From: Spirochaetaceae bacterium
GTDB lineage: Bacteria; Spirochaetota; Spirochaetia; DSM-27196; Salinispiraceae
Direction: 5' to 3'
Length of the DNA: 6,482 nucleotides
NCBI GenBank assembly: GCA_007129335.1
Contig: SKVS01000129.1
Span: 1-6,482 of the forward strand
The notes under the pieces are model-generated. The model made no database searches and was not told where the DNA came from. It was given only the letters and a program-made list of their open reading frames with translations. The position numbers were made by a program, and so were the translations under genes. Below are positions 1-5,373 of the stretch, one piece after another. Within the stretch, counting starts at the first letter, position 1; each line of letters begins with the position of its first letter.

Positions 1-119
1 AGCCTGCGAACGTATTCCAAAGCTTCCTTGCGGCTTTTAAACCTGGTAATGGGTTGAATAAATCCCGGTTGTTTGAACAACCAACCATCAGCAGTTTCCA
101 GAATATAGTATTCCACCAT
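1..119 (-). CDS. Small protein, DUF2188-like, 3' end outside window (partial)
   Basis: The reading frame opens at ATG 119-117 and stays open to the window edge, giving 39 residues. It begins MVEYYILETADGW, continues with a short basic stretch, and has SRKEALEYVR near the edge. The order (beta strand, GW, beta strand, then a helix beginning with a K/R-E-A pattern) resembles the small DUF2188 family, whose function is unknown. The start is supported by AGGAGA at 134-129, nine bases upstream. That site overlaps the TAG stop of the kinase gene, and only 13 bases separate kinase stop from this start, so this is almost certainly the third gene of the operon and translationally coupled to the kinase. 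The family assignment rests on pattern resemblance over a short fragment and is tentative; the existence of the gene is better supported than its family. Confidence 0.6.
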   Translation of the reverse strand, partial: MVEYYILETADGWLFKQPGFIQPITRFKSRKEALEYVRR

Positions 120-128
120 ACTGTACAC

Positions 129-134
129 TCTCCT
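129..134 (-). promoter_or_regulatory. Ribosome binding site overlapping the kinase stop codon
   Basis: AGGAGA on the minus strand lies nine bases before ATG 119 and shares its first bases with the kinase stop TAG (135-133). It fixes the start of the small downstream gene and implies that ribosomes finishing the kinase can re-initiate there. Confidence 0.65.
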
Positions 135-1410
135 ATAGTTGAACCTGGGGGAACCATACATGAATTGTCGTACCTGTTTGGGGAGCAGATTCAAAGGAAA
201 CCACCCCCTTGTGAGCCCTTACTACCAATCCAATAATATAACTACCCAGACCTGTTCCATTTGCTTTAGTACTCTTTACCGTTTTCTCCAGAAAAACGTG
301 ACGAAAGGATTCGGGAATTACTCCGGTATTATGAAAATGAAACCCGTAACCCGGTACATCATTCTGCTTTTCCGGTTGTGTATCTATGGTAATGGTATCC
401 CCTTCCTCAGAAGCCTCTATTGCATTTCTGACCAGGTTAGAGAGCATGGTTTGAAAGAGGGTGGTATGAACCTCCAACATGATCGGTTCTTTACCATGTA
501 GCTCAATACCCCTGCACCGGAGAAGGATTCGGATATTTCTGGAATCAGCAAAGAATTCTGACTCCTGGATCGAGTGGACAAGAAAGGGAGCCACATCAAC
601 GGCTTTTTTCTCAATTTCATAGCTTCCCTGTTCCAGTTTAACCAAATCAACCGTAGTATGGAGCAAGCCATTGAGCTTTTGAGCGCTTAAATACATGAGC
701 TGTACCATTTCCAGAACTTCCGGGTCCAGATCTTCCTTCATCATGAGCAGGTACTGGCATGAACCCATTATGCCGGACAGAGGATTACGCAGATCGTGAC
801 GGATCATTGCTTCTACCTTATCCCTGAGTTTTTCCAAAGACTCCCTTGCCAGAACCTCGTCCTTCAACTTTTGCTCGAAAGCCTTGCGCTGACTAATATC
901 CTGGATAATGGTAACCTTCCGCGGCCTGCCATCCCTGCCCAAAATACGTACAGCATCGGCAATGACATCGAGGGTTTGCCCATTGCGGTGCAGAACCTTC
1001 CACTCTCCCCGAATTTCCTTTTGCCCCTGGATGAAGGCGGAATGAAGGTTTGCAAGCTCGTTTTTGAGTTCAGGGGGCACTACAGTAAGAAAGGACTGAC
1101 CCAATAAGTCCCCTGATGTGTACCCGTAATAGGTACAATAAGCAGGATTCACGTATTCATAGTCGCCAACTTCGTTGGTTATGCAAATACCAACTGGAGT
1201 AGCCTCTATTACCATGCGGGACTGTTCCTGCATGGGATCTTCTGGGTCAAAGCAGTATTGGGAAGAATACGCTAAACGATCAGCAATTTGGGACAGGAGA
1301 TCTGCCTCAGTTTCAGGCAGCTGGGTTAAAGCAGCCCTCTCTTCCGGATCCAGTCTGCCATGGGCTGCAAGTTTGGCCAGCACCTGTTCCCGCAGTACTT
1401 GGTTATTCAT
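133..1410 (-). CDS. PAS-domain sensor histidine kinase, soluble, orphan
   Basis: Predicted 425-residue cytoplasmic histidine kinase; no signal peptide or membrane segment is visible. Residues 1-60 are helical with no recognised domain. A PAS domain covers about 65-180, with features such as TPVGICITNE, the VNPAYCTYYGYT helix and a C-terminal IIQDISQRKAFE linker. A coiled linker leads to the dimerisation helix, whose H-box IRHDLRNPLSG gives phospho-acceptor His205. The ATPase domain follows: N-box LVRNAIEAS (Asn329), a diverged G1 box (NTGVIPESF where many kinases have DxGxG), and G2 box GTGLGS at 385-390. The frame is open up to an ATG at 1467, but ATG 1410 is preferred because it gives an ATGAATAA overlap with the upstream stop codon, and the longer start would overlap the upstream gene by 65 bases. 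Co-transcribed with the XpaC-like gene. No response regulator is adjacent, so its target is unknown. PAS ligand cannot be read from the sequence. Confidence 0.9.
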   Translation of the reverse strand: MNNQVLREQVLAKLAAHGRLDPEERAALTQLPETEADLLSQIADRLAYSSQYCFDPEDPMQEQSRMVIEATPVGICITNEVGDYEYVNPAYCTYYGYTSGDLLGQSFLTVVPPELKNELANLHSAFIQGQKEIRGEWKVLHRNGQTLDVIADAVRILGRDGRPRKVTIIQDISQRKAFEQKLKDEVLARESLEKLRDKVEAMIRHDLRNPLSGIMGSCQYLLMMKEDLDPEVLEMVQLMYLSAQKLNGLLHTTVDLVKLEQGSYEIEKKAVDVAPFLVHSIQESEFFADSRNIRILLRCRGIELHGKEPIMLEVHTTLFQTMLSNLVRNAIEASEEGDTITIDTQPEKQNDVPGYGFHFHNTGVIPESFRHVFLEKTVKSTKANGTGLGSYIIGLVVRAHKGVVSFESAPQTGTTIHVWFPQVQL

Positions 1411-2143
1411 TTTTCTTACTTTCTGGGGGATTCTCCACAACCGGTTCATTTTCATCCAGGGCAACAATGTCCGGCTTCTTCAAGCCTTCCAGGGCAATAG
1501 TTTTCTCCAGCACGGTTAGTTCGGTATCCAGCTCCAACAGATCATTGTCCATAAGTTTTTGGAGCTGGAGTTCAAAAGCACCCTTGAGTTCGGTAAGGCT
1601 TTGGCTTATGCGGGTAAGGGATTCCCGAACTTCCAGGGTTTGCTCGGTCCTGGGTAATTGGTTAAGCTGATGATACCGTTTCAGGATCTCAAGCCCGGTT
1701 TCACCATAGTAGTTCAAAAATCTCCGAACGGGCCGGGCATCCTTGGGATCTTCCTGTACAGCCCGGGCAAAGGACTGATAAACCCGGAGAATGCCATCTC
1801 CCTGGGTTCGCAGGGTATCCTCAGAAATGCGGAAAACCAGGGTCTCCATGGCGGCTCGTTGTTTCTGGATAAGCTCAAGGGTTTGACGGATTTGCTGTTC
1901 CTGATTCATACGAGCCTGATCGGTCATTCGAATCAGTTTTGTTGAATCAACCAAGTTTTCGGTTTTTCCTGTTGGTACATTAGCACCAACAATGAAACCT
2001 GTCAGAGCAAAAATGCCGCCAAAAATGTACATGAGCGGACCAGAAAACACTATTCCTGCGAATGCAGCTCCGCCGAACGCACCTGCCATCGCCAGGAGAA
2101 CCTGTTTTTTCACCTTCGCTGAATTTGCCATAGATTCAAGCAT
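1403..2143 (-). CDS. XpaC-like (5-bromo-4-chloroindolyl phosphate hydrolysis family) membrane protein
   Basis: 246 residues. After a short basic N-terminus (VKK) come two closely spaced hydrophobic segments, about 14-33 and 36-54, rich in Gly and Ala, predicted to form a membrane hairpin with the rest in the cytoplasm. Residues about 65-220 are charged and helical: a coiled coil, then RRFLNYYGETGLEILKRY (140-157) and ELDTELTVLEKTIALEGL (204-221). An FLxYY segment followed by a terminal LDxEIxVLExxL-EGL pattern is what I associate with the XpaC/Halogen_Hydrol family. The tail is acidic and Pro-rich. The name comes from an old Bacillus assay; the real role is unknown, though family members often neighbour TelA-like stress or toxic-anion proteins, and none is seen here. 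First gene of the operon. ATG 2143 is preceded by AGGGA about 11 bases upstream, a loose site; the alternative ATG at 2131 has none. Confidence 0.7.
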   Translation of the reverse strand: MLESMANSAKVKKQVLLAMAGAFGGAAFAGIVFSGPLMYIFGGIFALTGFIVGANVPTGKTENLVDSTKLIRMTDQARMNQEQQIRQTLELIQKQRAAMETLVFRISEDTLRTQGDGILRVYQSFARAVQEDPKDARPVRRFLNYYGETGLEILKRYHQLNQLPRTEQTLEVRESLTRISQSLTELKGAFELQLQKLMDNDLLELDTELTVLEKTIALEGLKKPDIVALDENEPVVENPPESKKNE

Positions 2144-2161
2144 ACACCAAATTTTCCCTGT

Positions 2162-2170
2162 ACAATACCA
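2162..2170 (-). promoter_or_regulatory. Possible extended -10 promoter for the XpaC-like/kinase operon
   Basis: On the minus strand TGGTATTGT matches the extended -10 form TGnTATnnT. It would start transcription near 2155, giving a leader of about 12 bases before ATG 2143. No convincing -35 hexamer lies 16-18 bp upstream, so support is weak. Confidence 0.25.
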
Positions 2171-2285
2171 CTTTACCCCGGGAGTTCATCATTTCCCCAT
2201 TGAAAAGGAAAATCGCCTTTGTCTTTCCCACGACAGGGCACACGCAGGGCAATACAAGATGCTGCTTTTACTCGGCTTCCCACGA

Positions 2286-2314
2286 TTGTAGGAGTGCTCA
2301 GAATTCGGTATAGT
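2286..2314 (+). promoter_or_regulatory. Candidate sigma70-type promoter for the zinc-peptidase gene
   Basis: TTGTAG (2286-2291) and TATAGT (2309-2314) are separated by exactly 17 bp. The -10 is good; the -35 matches the consensus only in its TTG. The predicted transcription start is about 2320-2322, only 2-4 bases before the preferred ATG at 2324, so the message would be leaderless or nearly so. Consistent with this, no Shine-Dalgarno sequence sits at the normal distance. Confidence 0.35.
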
Positions 2315-2323
2315 AGCGTCCAT

Positions 2324-3157
2324 ATGAATCAAGACCAGGTAAAAGAAAAGCTTCTTCTGTTGAATCAGGACCTAGAGCATGATATTGAAGAGTTCCAGGT
2401 GATTTTCTCGGGAAAGGAAAGTAAGAAAGTCCATGGACTATACAAACCCGAAGAGCGGGAAATAATTATCCATAACAAAAATTTCTCCGATGATAACAGT
2501 CTCATGTATACAGCAATTCATGAATTTGCCCACCATGTTCATTTCAGCACGAGCCGAAAGGGTGCAACCGGCCCCATAAGCAGCCGGGCACATACGGTTG
2601 AGTTCCGCAGTATTTTTCATGACCTCCTGGTTAAAGCCGAGGAAAAAGGAATATATACCAACACTGTTATTACCGTAGATGAACTGCGAGACCTGGCAGA
2701 TAAAATCCGGGATCAATTCATGAGAATTAACGGTGAACTCATGAAGGATTTTGGTCAGGCCCTCATGGAGGCAGAAAAACTTTGCCGCCGCCATGGAGCC
2801 AGATTTGAAGATTTTGTTGAACGGGTTCTCAGAATGCCCCGTCAAACCGCCAGCACCATCATGAAAATGAAGGCAATGGATCTTCCCCCCGATCTGGGAT
2901 ACGAAAACATGAAAACCTTGGCTGGAGTCAGAAATGCCCAGGCCCGCCTTGAAGCTATTGAAGCCTTTCAGCAGGGTGCGAGCACCGATCAGGTAAAACA
3001 AGCACTGAAAAACAGGGAACCTGCCAAAACCCCCGACCCGGTAAAGAAACTGGAACAGGAAAAGAAACGAATTGAAAAGAGCCTGGAATCTCTGCGGCAG
3101 CGATTAGAAGAATTGGAACTTCAACTTGCTCAATATACGGATTACAATGGGGAATAG
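2324..3157 (+). CDS. Predicted zinc metallopeptidase fused to a DUF3102-like HTH segment and a coiled coil
   Basis: 277 residues, soluble. The N-terminal domain has IIIHNKNF followed by HEFAHHVHF: an HExxH zinc site with His66, Glu67 and His70. Downstream AHTVEF (89-94) has an HxxEF arrangement as in SprT-like and related peptidases, so His90 or Glu93 could be the third ligand. Residues about 138-228 resemble the DUF3102 family (putative HTH): GQALMEAEKL, then FEDFVERVLRMPRQTASTIM, then a short LGYENMKTLAGV segment and a final DQVKQAL helix. Residues about 237-270 are a Lys/Glu/Leu coiled coil. ATG 2324 is chosen as the first methionine before the clearly folded part. The frame continues upstream to 2219, and GTG 2294 is a possible start, but neither has a properly spaced binding site. 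It may be a DNA-binding protease-regulator, comparable in concept to ImmA/IrrE with the domain order reversed. Substrate unknown. Divergent from the XpaC-like operon; no terminator is obvious after it. Confidence 0.8.
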   Translation: MNQDQVKEKLLLLNQDLEHDIEEFQVIFSGKESKKVHGLYKPEEREIIIHNKNFSDDNSLMYTAIHEFAHHVHFSTSRKGATGPISSRAHTVEFRSIFHDLLVKAEEKGIYTNTVITVDELRDLADKIRDQFMRINGELMKDFGQALMEAEKLCRRHGARFEDFVERVLRMPRQTASTIMKMKAMDLPPDLGYENMKTLAGVRNAQARLEAIEAFQQGASTDQVKQALKNREPAKTPDPVKKLEQEKKRIEKSLESLRQRLEELELQLAQYTDYNGE

Positions 3158-3186
3158 ATCCTTGGAAACTACCATGACATACCCGG

Positions 3187-3215
3187 TTGAAAGAACAATT
3201 TTCCATACGTATAGA
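3187..3215 (+). promoter_or_regulatory. Promoter of the glutaredoxin-FTR operon
   Basis: TTGAAA (3187-3192, five of six consensus bases) and TATAGA (3210-3215, four of six) are separated by 17 bp. Predicted start near 3222 gives a leader of about 60 bases. This is the best promoter match in the window and lies in the only gap upstream of the redox genes. Confidence 0.55.
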
Positions 3216-3220
3216 GATAT

Positions 3221-3244
3221 GAATTACAGAATGAATTACAGAAA
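3221..3244 (+). repeat. Two-copy 12-bp tandem repeat in the redox operon leader
   Basis: GAATTACAGAAT (3221-3232) is followed directly by GAATTACAGAAA (3233-3244), one mismatch at the last base, then by degenerate TGAATGAG and GAAGAATG sequence. The repeat starts almost exactly at the predicted transcription start, so the mRNA would begin with an A/G-rich, weakly structured leader. It may be slippage without function. Confidence 0.7.
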
Positions 3245-3268
3245 TGAATGAGAAAAATGAAGAATGAT

Positions 3269-3274
3269 AAGGAG
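3269..3274 (+). promoter_or_regulatory. Strong ribosome binding site that fixes the glutaredoxin-like start
   Basis: AAGGAG lies seven bases before ATG 3282. An in-frame ATG at 3264 lies upstream of this site and has only a poor match of its own, so 3282 is taken as the start. Confidence 0.8.
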
Positions 3275-3281
3275 AAGCAGA

Positions 3282-3593
3282 ATGAGACAAATTGACTCGG
3301 CTCAGTACCATAAAGTGGAAGGGGAAAAAAACACACCTCAAATCAGGGTCTACGCCTTATCGACATGCGCATTTTGCGAAAAAGCCATGCGATACCTGGA
3401 ATCAAATGGATTTACCTACGAGTATCTGTTCATGGATCGCATTCCCGTTGAAGATAAAAGACAAATGAAAGCCGAACTAAAAGAGCAGTTTGGTAATATT
3501 CCCGTTTTCCCTCTCCTGGTTATTGATCAGAAAGAAGCACTATCCGGTTTTACGGAAGAACGGTGGGCCCAATCCCTCGGTCTGAGTCAGTAA
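3282..3593 (+). CDS. Glutaredoxin-like thiol-disulfide protein (CAFC)
   Basis: 103 residues with a thioredoxin fold. The first strand (IRVYALST) leads into the active site CAFC, Cys29 and Cys32, followed by the EKAMRYLESNGF helix and the YEYLFMD strand. NIPVFPLLVID (72-82) carries the expected cis-proline loop (Pro77), and a GFTEERWAQSLGL C-terminal helix ends the fold. Length and order fit the glutaredoxin/NrdH group, but the site is neither CPYC, CGFS nor the NrdH CVQC. The first 20 residues are a polar extension. The gene lies 18 bases before an FTR-type reductase gene, which suggests that the reductase, rather than glutathione or NADPH-thioredoxin reductase, keeps it reduced; that is inference. 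Targets could include ribonucleotide reductase or peroxidases, none of which is encoded here. Confidence 0.85.
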   Translation: MRQIDSAQYHKVEGEKNTPQIRVYALSTCAFCEKAMRYLESNGFTYEYLFMDRIPVEDKRQMKAELKEQFGNIPVFPLLVIDQKEALSGFTEERWAQSLGLSQ

Positions 3594-3611
3594 AGAACCC
3601 AGGAACAGAGT

Positions 3612-3947
3612 ATGAAAGAAAAGAATCCTGATGATGCAGCCCTGTTTGTACAAAAGGTAAGCCAGAAACAGGGTTGGGTACCTAATCCAGACACAGAATT
3701 CCGCAAAAAAATCGAGGAAGGGCTGGCGGTAAACTACAACCGGTTCGGTTACTTCCTCTGCCCATGCAGAGACGGAGACGGAAGCCGGGAAATCGACAAG
3801 GATATCATTTGTCCCTGCGATTACGTAAGGCCGGATCAGCAAGAATATGGGCATTGCTTTTGTGGATTATTCCTGAGCCCGGAGTTTGCAAAATCGGGTG
3901 AGGAAATTCGGACAATTCCGGAACGCCGCCCCGAAGAACTCCAGTAG
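3612..3947 (+). CDS. Ferredoxin:thioredoxin reductase catalytic (beta) subunit family protein
   Basis: 111 residues, matching the usual size of the FTR catalytic chain. Six cysteines are arranged in three CxC pairs: CPC (50, 52), CPC (67, 69) and CFC (82, 84). In characterised FTR, four of these hold a [4Fe-4S] cluster and two form the adjacent redox-active disulfide. By alignment, Cys50, 67, 69 and 82 would be ligands and Cys52 and Cys84 the active pair. The spacers are 14 and 12 residues, against 16 and 8 in the plant-type motif. The position between the last two cysteines is Phe83 where plant-type enzymes have a His. NYNRFGYFLCPCR is a strongly typical family segment. No variable subunit is encoded nearby, as is usual outside photosynthetic organisms. 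AGGA at 3601-3604 lies seven bases before ATG 3612. Second gene of the redox operon; it ends 36 bases before the convergent aldolase gene. Confidence 0.9.
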   Translation: MKEKNPDDAALFVQKVSQKQGWVPNPDTEFRKKIEEGLAVNYNRFGYFLCPCRDGDGSREIDKDIICPCDYVRPDQQEYGHCFCGLFLSPEFAKSGEEIRTIPERRPEELQ

Positions 3948-3957
3948 TCCACCCCTG

Positions 3958-3977
3958 GGAACACTGGAGAGTATTCC
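3958..3977. terminator. Weak hairpin in the convergent gap
   Basis: GGAACAC (3958-3964) and GTATTCC (3971-3977) can pair with one internal mismatch around a six-base loop. It lies in the 36-bp gap between the convergent FTR and aldolase genes, where a shared terminator would be expected, but no T-run follows on either strand. It is recorded as the only candidate in that gap. Confidence 0.2.
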
Positions 3978-3983
3978 TTCAAC

Positions 3984-5159
3984 TCAGCCTTTCCTGGCAA
4001 TGCTTCCCAAGGTATGGACCAATGCATCCACCGACTCTTCAGACGTATCCCAGCTGGTCATAAGACGGATAATCGGAAGCCCTTTCTTCTGCGGATTTTC
4101 GGGAGTCCAAACATAGAATCCAAAACTCTCTTGAAGCTCTTTAACCCACTCCCCGGGAAGACGAACCCACAATCCATTTGCCTGAACAGGATACACCAGG
4201 GAAAGAAGATCATCGCCAACCTCTGAAGCCAGGGCCTGAATGCCCTGGGCGAGTCTTTGAGCACAGTTATTGGCATGGGCTGCATTCCGGATCCAGACAT
4301 CCGAAGAAAACAGTGCAGAAATTTGAGCCGAGGCATAACGGTATTTTGATAATAGCCCAAGGGCCTGTTTCTGACTCCTTTGCACTCTGAGGCGTAGGGT
4401 ATTCCATGGAGCCTGATCCCCCATGAGGGCCCAGGCAGGGAGATTGCGGGGAAAAATTATGAGCCCATCGCAGGAAAGGCCTCCGTTTTTCGTTGCACCA
4501 AGGGCAAGTACGCCCACCCCTGCGTCAATGGTCATTTCCCGCAATACTCTAAAAGCAGAATCCCTATCGGGCTCAGAAGCAGCAGGCTGGGCATTCTCCG
4601 ATAGTAAGCACCAGGCAACAACAGCGTTTGCAAGTCTTGCTCCATCGAGGTGGAGAATCATTGAGTTGGCAGCAGCAACCTTTCCCAGTTCGGCAATTTC
4701 TTCAGGGGAATAGACCGTACCTAATTCTGTTGCCTGGGTAAGGCTTACAGCCCGGGGATTATTCCGGTGTATGTTCTGATCCCAACCCGTGAACGGCAGA
4801 ATGTCCGAAGGGTGTATTTTGCCCATCTGATCCGGCACATGGTATATTTTTATTCCCCGCAAACCTTCCAGAGCCCCGCATTCATCTTCGGTTATATGGC
4901 TTTCTGGACCAGCAATTACCCCATCCCACTGGCGTAGAAATGTGGAAAGACCAATAACATTAGCTCCTGTACCGTTAGGTACCAGCGCAACGATCATTTC
5001 CTCCGGGGCAATAGCAAAAAGCCGGGAAAGATCCTCATGAGCCTGGCTGGTGACCATATCCGTACCATAGGAAAACACATGACCTGTGTTTACCCTCTCA
5101 AGAGCTTCAAGTACCTCCGGGCAGGCCGGAGCCGAATTATCGCTTGCAAACAACTTCAT
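3984..5159 (-). CDS. Threonine-aldolase-family PLP enzyme (low-specificity L-threonine / beta-hydroxy amino acid aldolase)
   Basis: 391 residues, fold type I PLP enzyme; the family splits L-threonine or allo-threonine into glycine and acetaldehyde. PNGTGANV (61-68) is the cofactor phosphate-binding region. ESHITEDECGA carries His88, expected to stack on the ring. LHLDGARLANA supplies Asp172 and Arg175. GATKNGG has the Schiff-base Lys224, and IRLMTSWDT provides Arg365, a plausible carboxylate ligand. The ATKNG form of the lysine motif belongs to a branch distinct from E. coli LtaE (CLSKGL), so no symbol is given; related enzymes also act on phenylserine-type substrates. Between Asp172 and Lys224 there are about 20 more residues than in E. 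coli LtaE, a polar insertion around 185-204. ATG 5159 follows AAAGGA with six bases between. Cytosolic. Convergent with the redox operon and 214 bp downstream of the RelA/SpoT-TPR gene. Confidence 0.88.
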   Translation of the reverse strand: MKLFASDNSAPACPEVLEALERVNTGHVFSYGTDMVTSQAHEDLSRLFAIAPEEMIVALVPNGTGANVIGLSTFLRQWDGVIAGPESHITEDECGALEGLRGIKIYHVPDQMGKIHPSDILPFTGWDQNIHRNNPRAVSLTQATELGTVYSPEEIAELGKVAAANSMILHLDGARLANAVVAWCLLSENAQPAASEPDRDSAFRVLREMTIDAGVGVLALGATKNGGLSCDGLIIFPRNLPAWALMGDQAPWNTLRLRVQRSQKQALGLLSKYRYASAQISALFSSDVWIRNAAHANNCAQRLAQGIQALASEVGDDLLSLVYPVQANGLWVRLPGEWVKELQESFGFYVWTPENPQKKGLPIIRLMTSWDTSEESVDALVHTLGSIARKG

Positions 5160-5275
5160 AGTTAATCCTTTTCGGTTCAGTTCTCAGCAGAGGGAAAACC
5201 CGTTAAGCATGGTTACCCAGGCTGTTGCCAGGCCAGATCTTACAAGAAAACCTTTCAGAAGGCAGCCTCTCACAA

Positions 5276-5301
5276 TTCCCGACTTGCTCGGGAACCTTTT
5301 T
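5276..5301 (+). terminator. Terminator-like hairpin with T-run, no matching plus-strand gene
   Basis: TTCCCGA (5276-5282) and TCGGGAA (5288-5294) form a perfect 7-bp stem with a 5-base loop. They are followed by CC and five T, the layout of an intrinsic terminator read on the plus strand. No plus-strand gene ends here; both flanking genes are on the minus strand. Read on the minus strand the stem is followed only by TTGTGAG, a poor U-tract. It may end an unannotated plus-strand RNA or block antisense read-through. Confidence 0.4.
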
Positions 5302-5302
5302 C

Positions 5303-5328
5303 AGTGGTTCTTTCTGAAAAGAACCACT
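5303..5328. repeat. Perfect 11-bp inverted repeat (hairpin) between the RelA/SpoT-TPR and aldolase genes
   Basis: AGTGGTTCTTT (5303-5313) and AAAGAACCACT (5318-5328) are exact reverse complements around a 4-base loop. No T-run follows on either strand. Lying 46 bases after the stop of the RelA/SpoT-TPR gene, it is a reasonable mRNA 3' end or processing structure for that gene. An alternative 7-bp pairing, TTTTCAG (5298-5304) with CTGAAAA (5314-5320), is mutually exclusive with it. Confidence 0.6.
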
Positions 5329-5373
5329 TACAGATGAAGTAATTTCTATACCGGTTGAAATTGCTTCCGATTG

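Noticed and set aside
1411..1467. Longer start (ATG 1467) for the histidine kinase
   Set aside because: It adds 19 residues that overlap the end of the XpaC-like gene; ATG 1410 gives a normal stop/start overlap and begins a plausible helical N-terminus.
2219..2323. 35-residue N-terminal extension of the zinc peptidase
   Set aside because: The frame is open but the extension is Arg-rich, unstructured in appearance, lacks a ribosome binding site and would absorb the candidate promoter.
3264..3281. Upstream ATG for the glutaredoxin-like gene
   Set aside because: The strong AAGGAG site lies downstream of it, at an ideal distance from ATG 3282.
5160..5275. Possible glycine riboswitch or tRNA upstream of the aldolase
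   Set aside because: Neither a cloverleaf with a TTC-type arm nor a recognisable riboswitch core could be found; only short GC-rich complementarities are present.
5295..5321. Intrinsic terminator for the RelA/SpoT-TPR gene on the minus strand
   Set aside because: The 11-bp stem is perfect, but the bases following it on the minus strand are GAAAAAGG, with no U-tract; it is listed as a hairpin only.
5086..5337. Plus-strand 83-residue ORF across the gap before the aldolase gene
   Set aside because: It overlaps the aldolase 5' end antisense, contains both hairpins, has no family resemblance and no good ribosome binding site.
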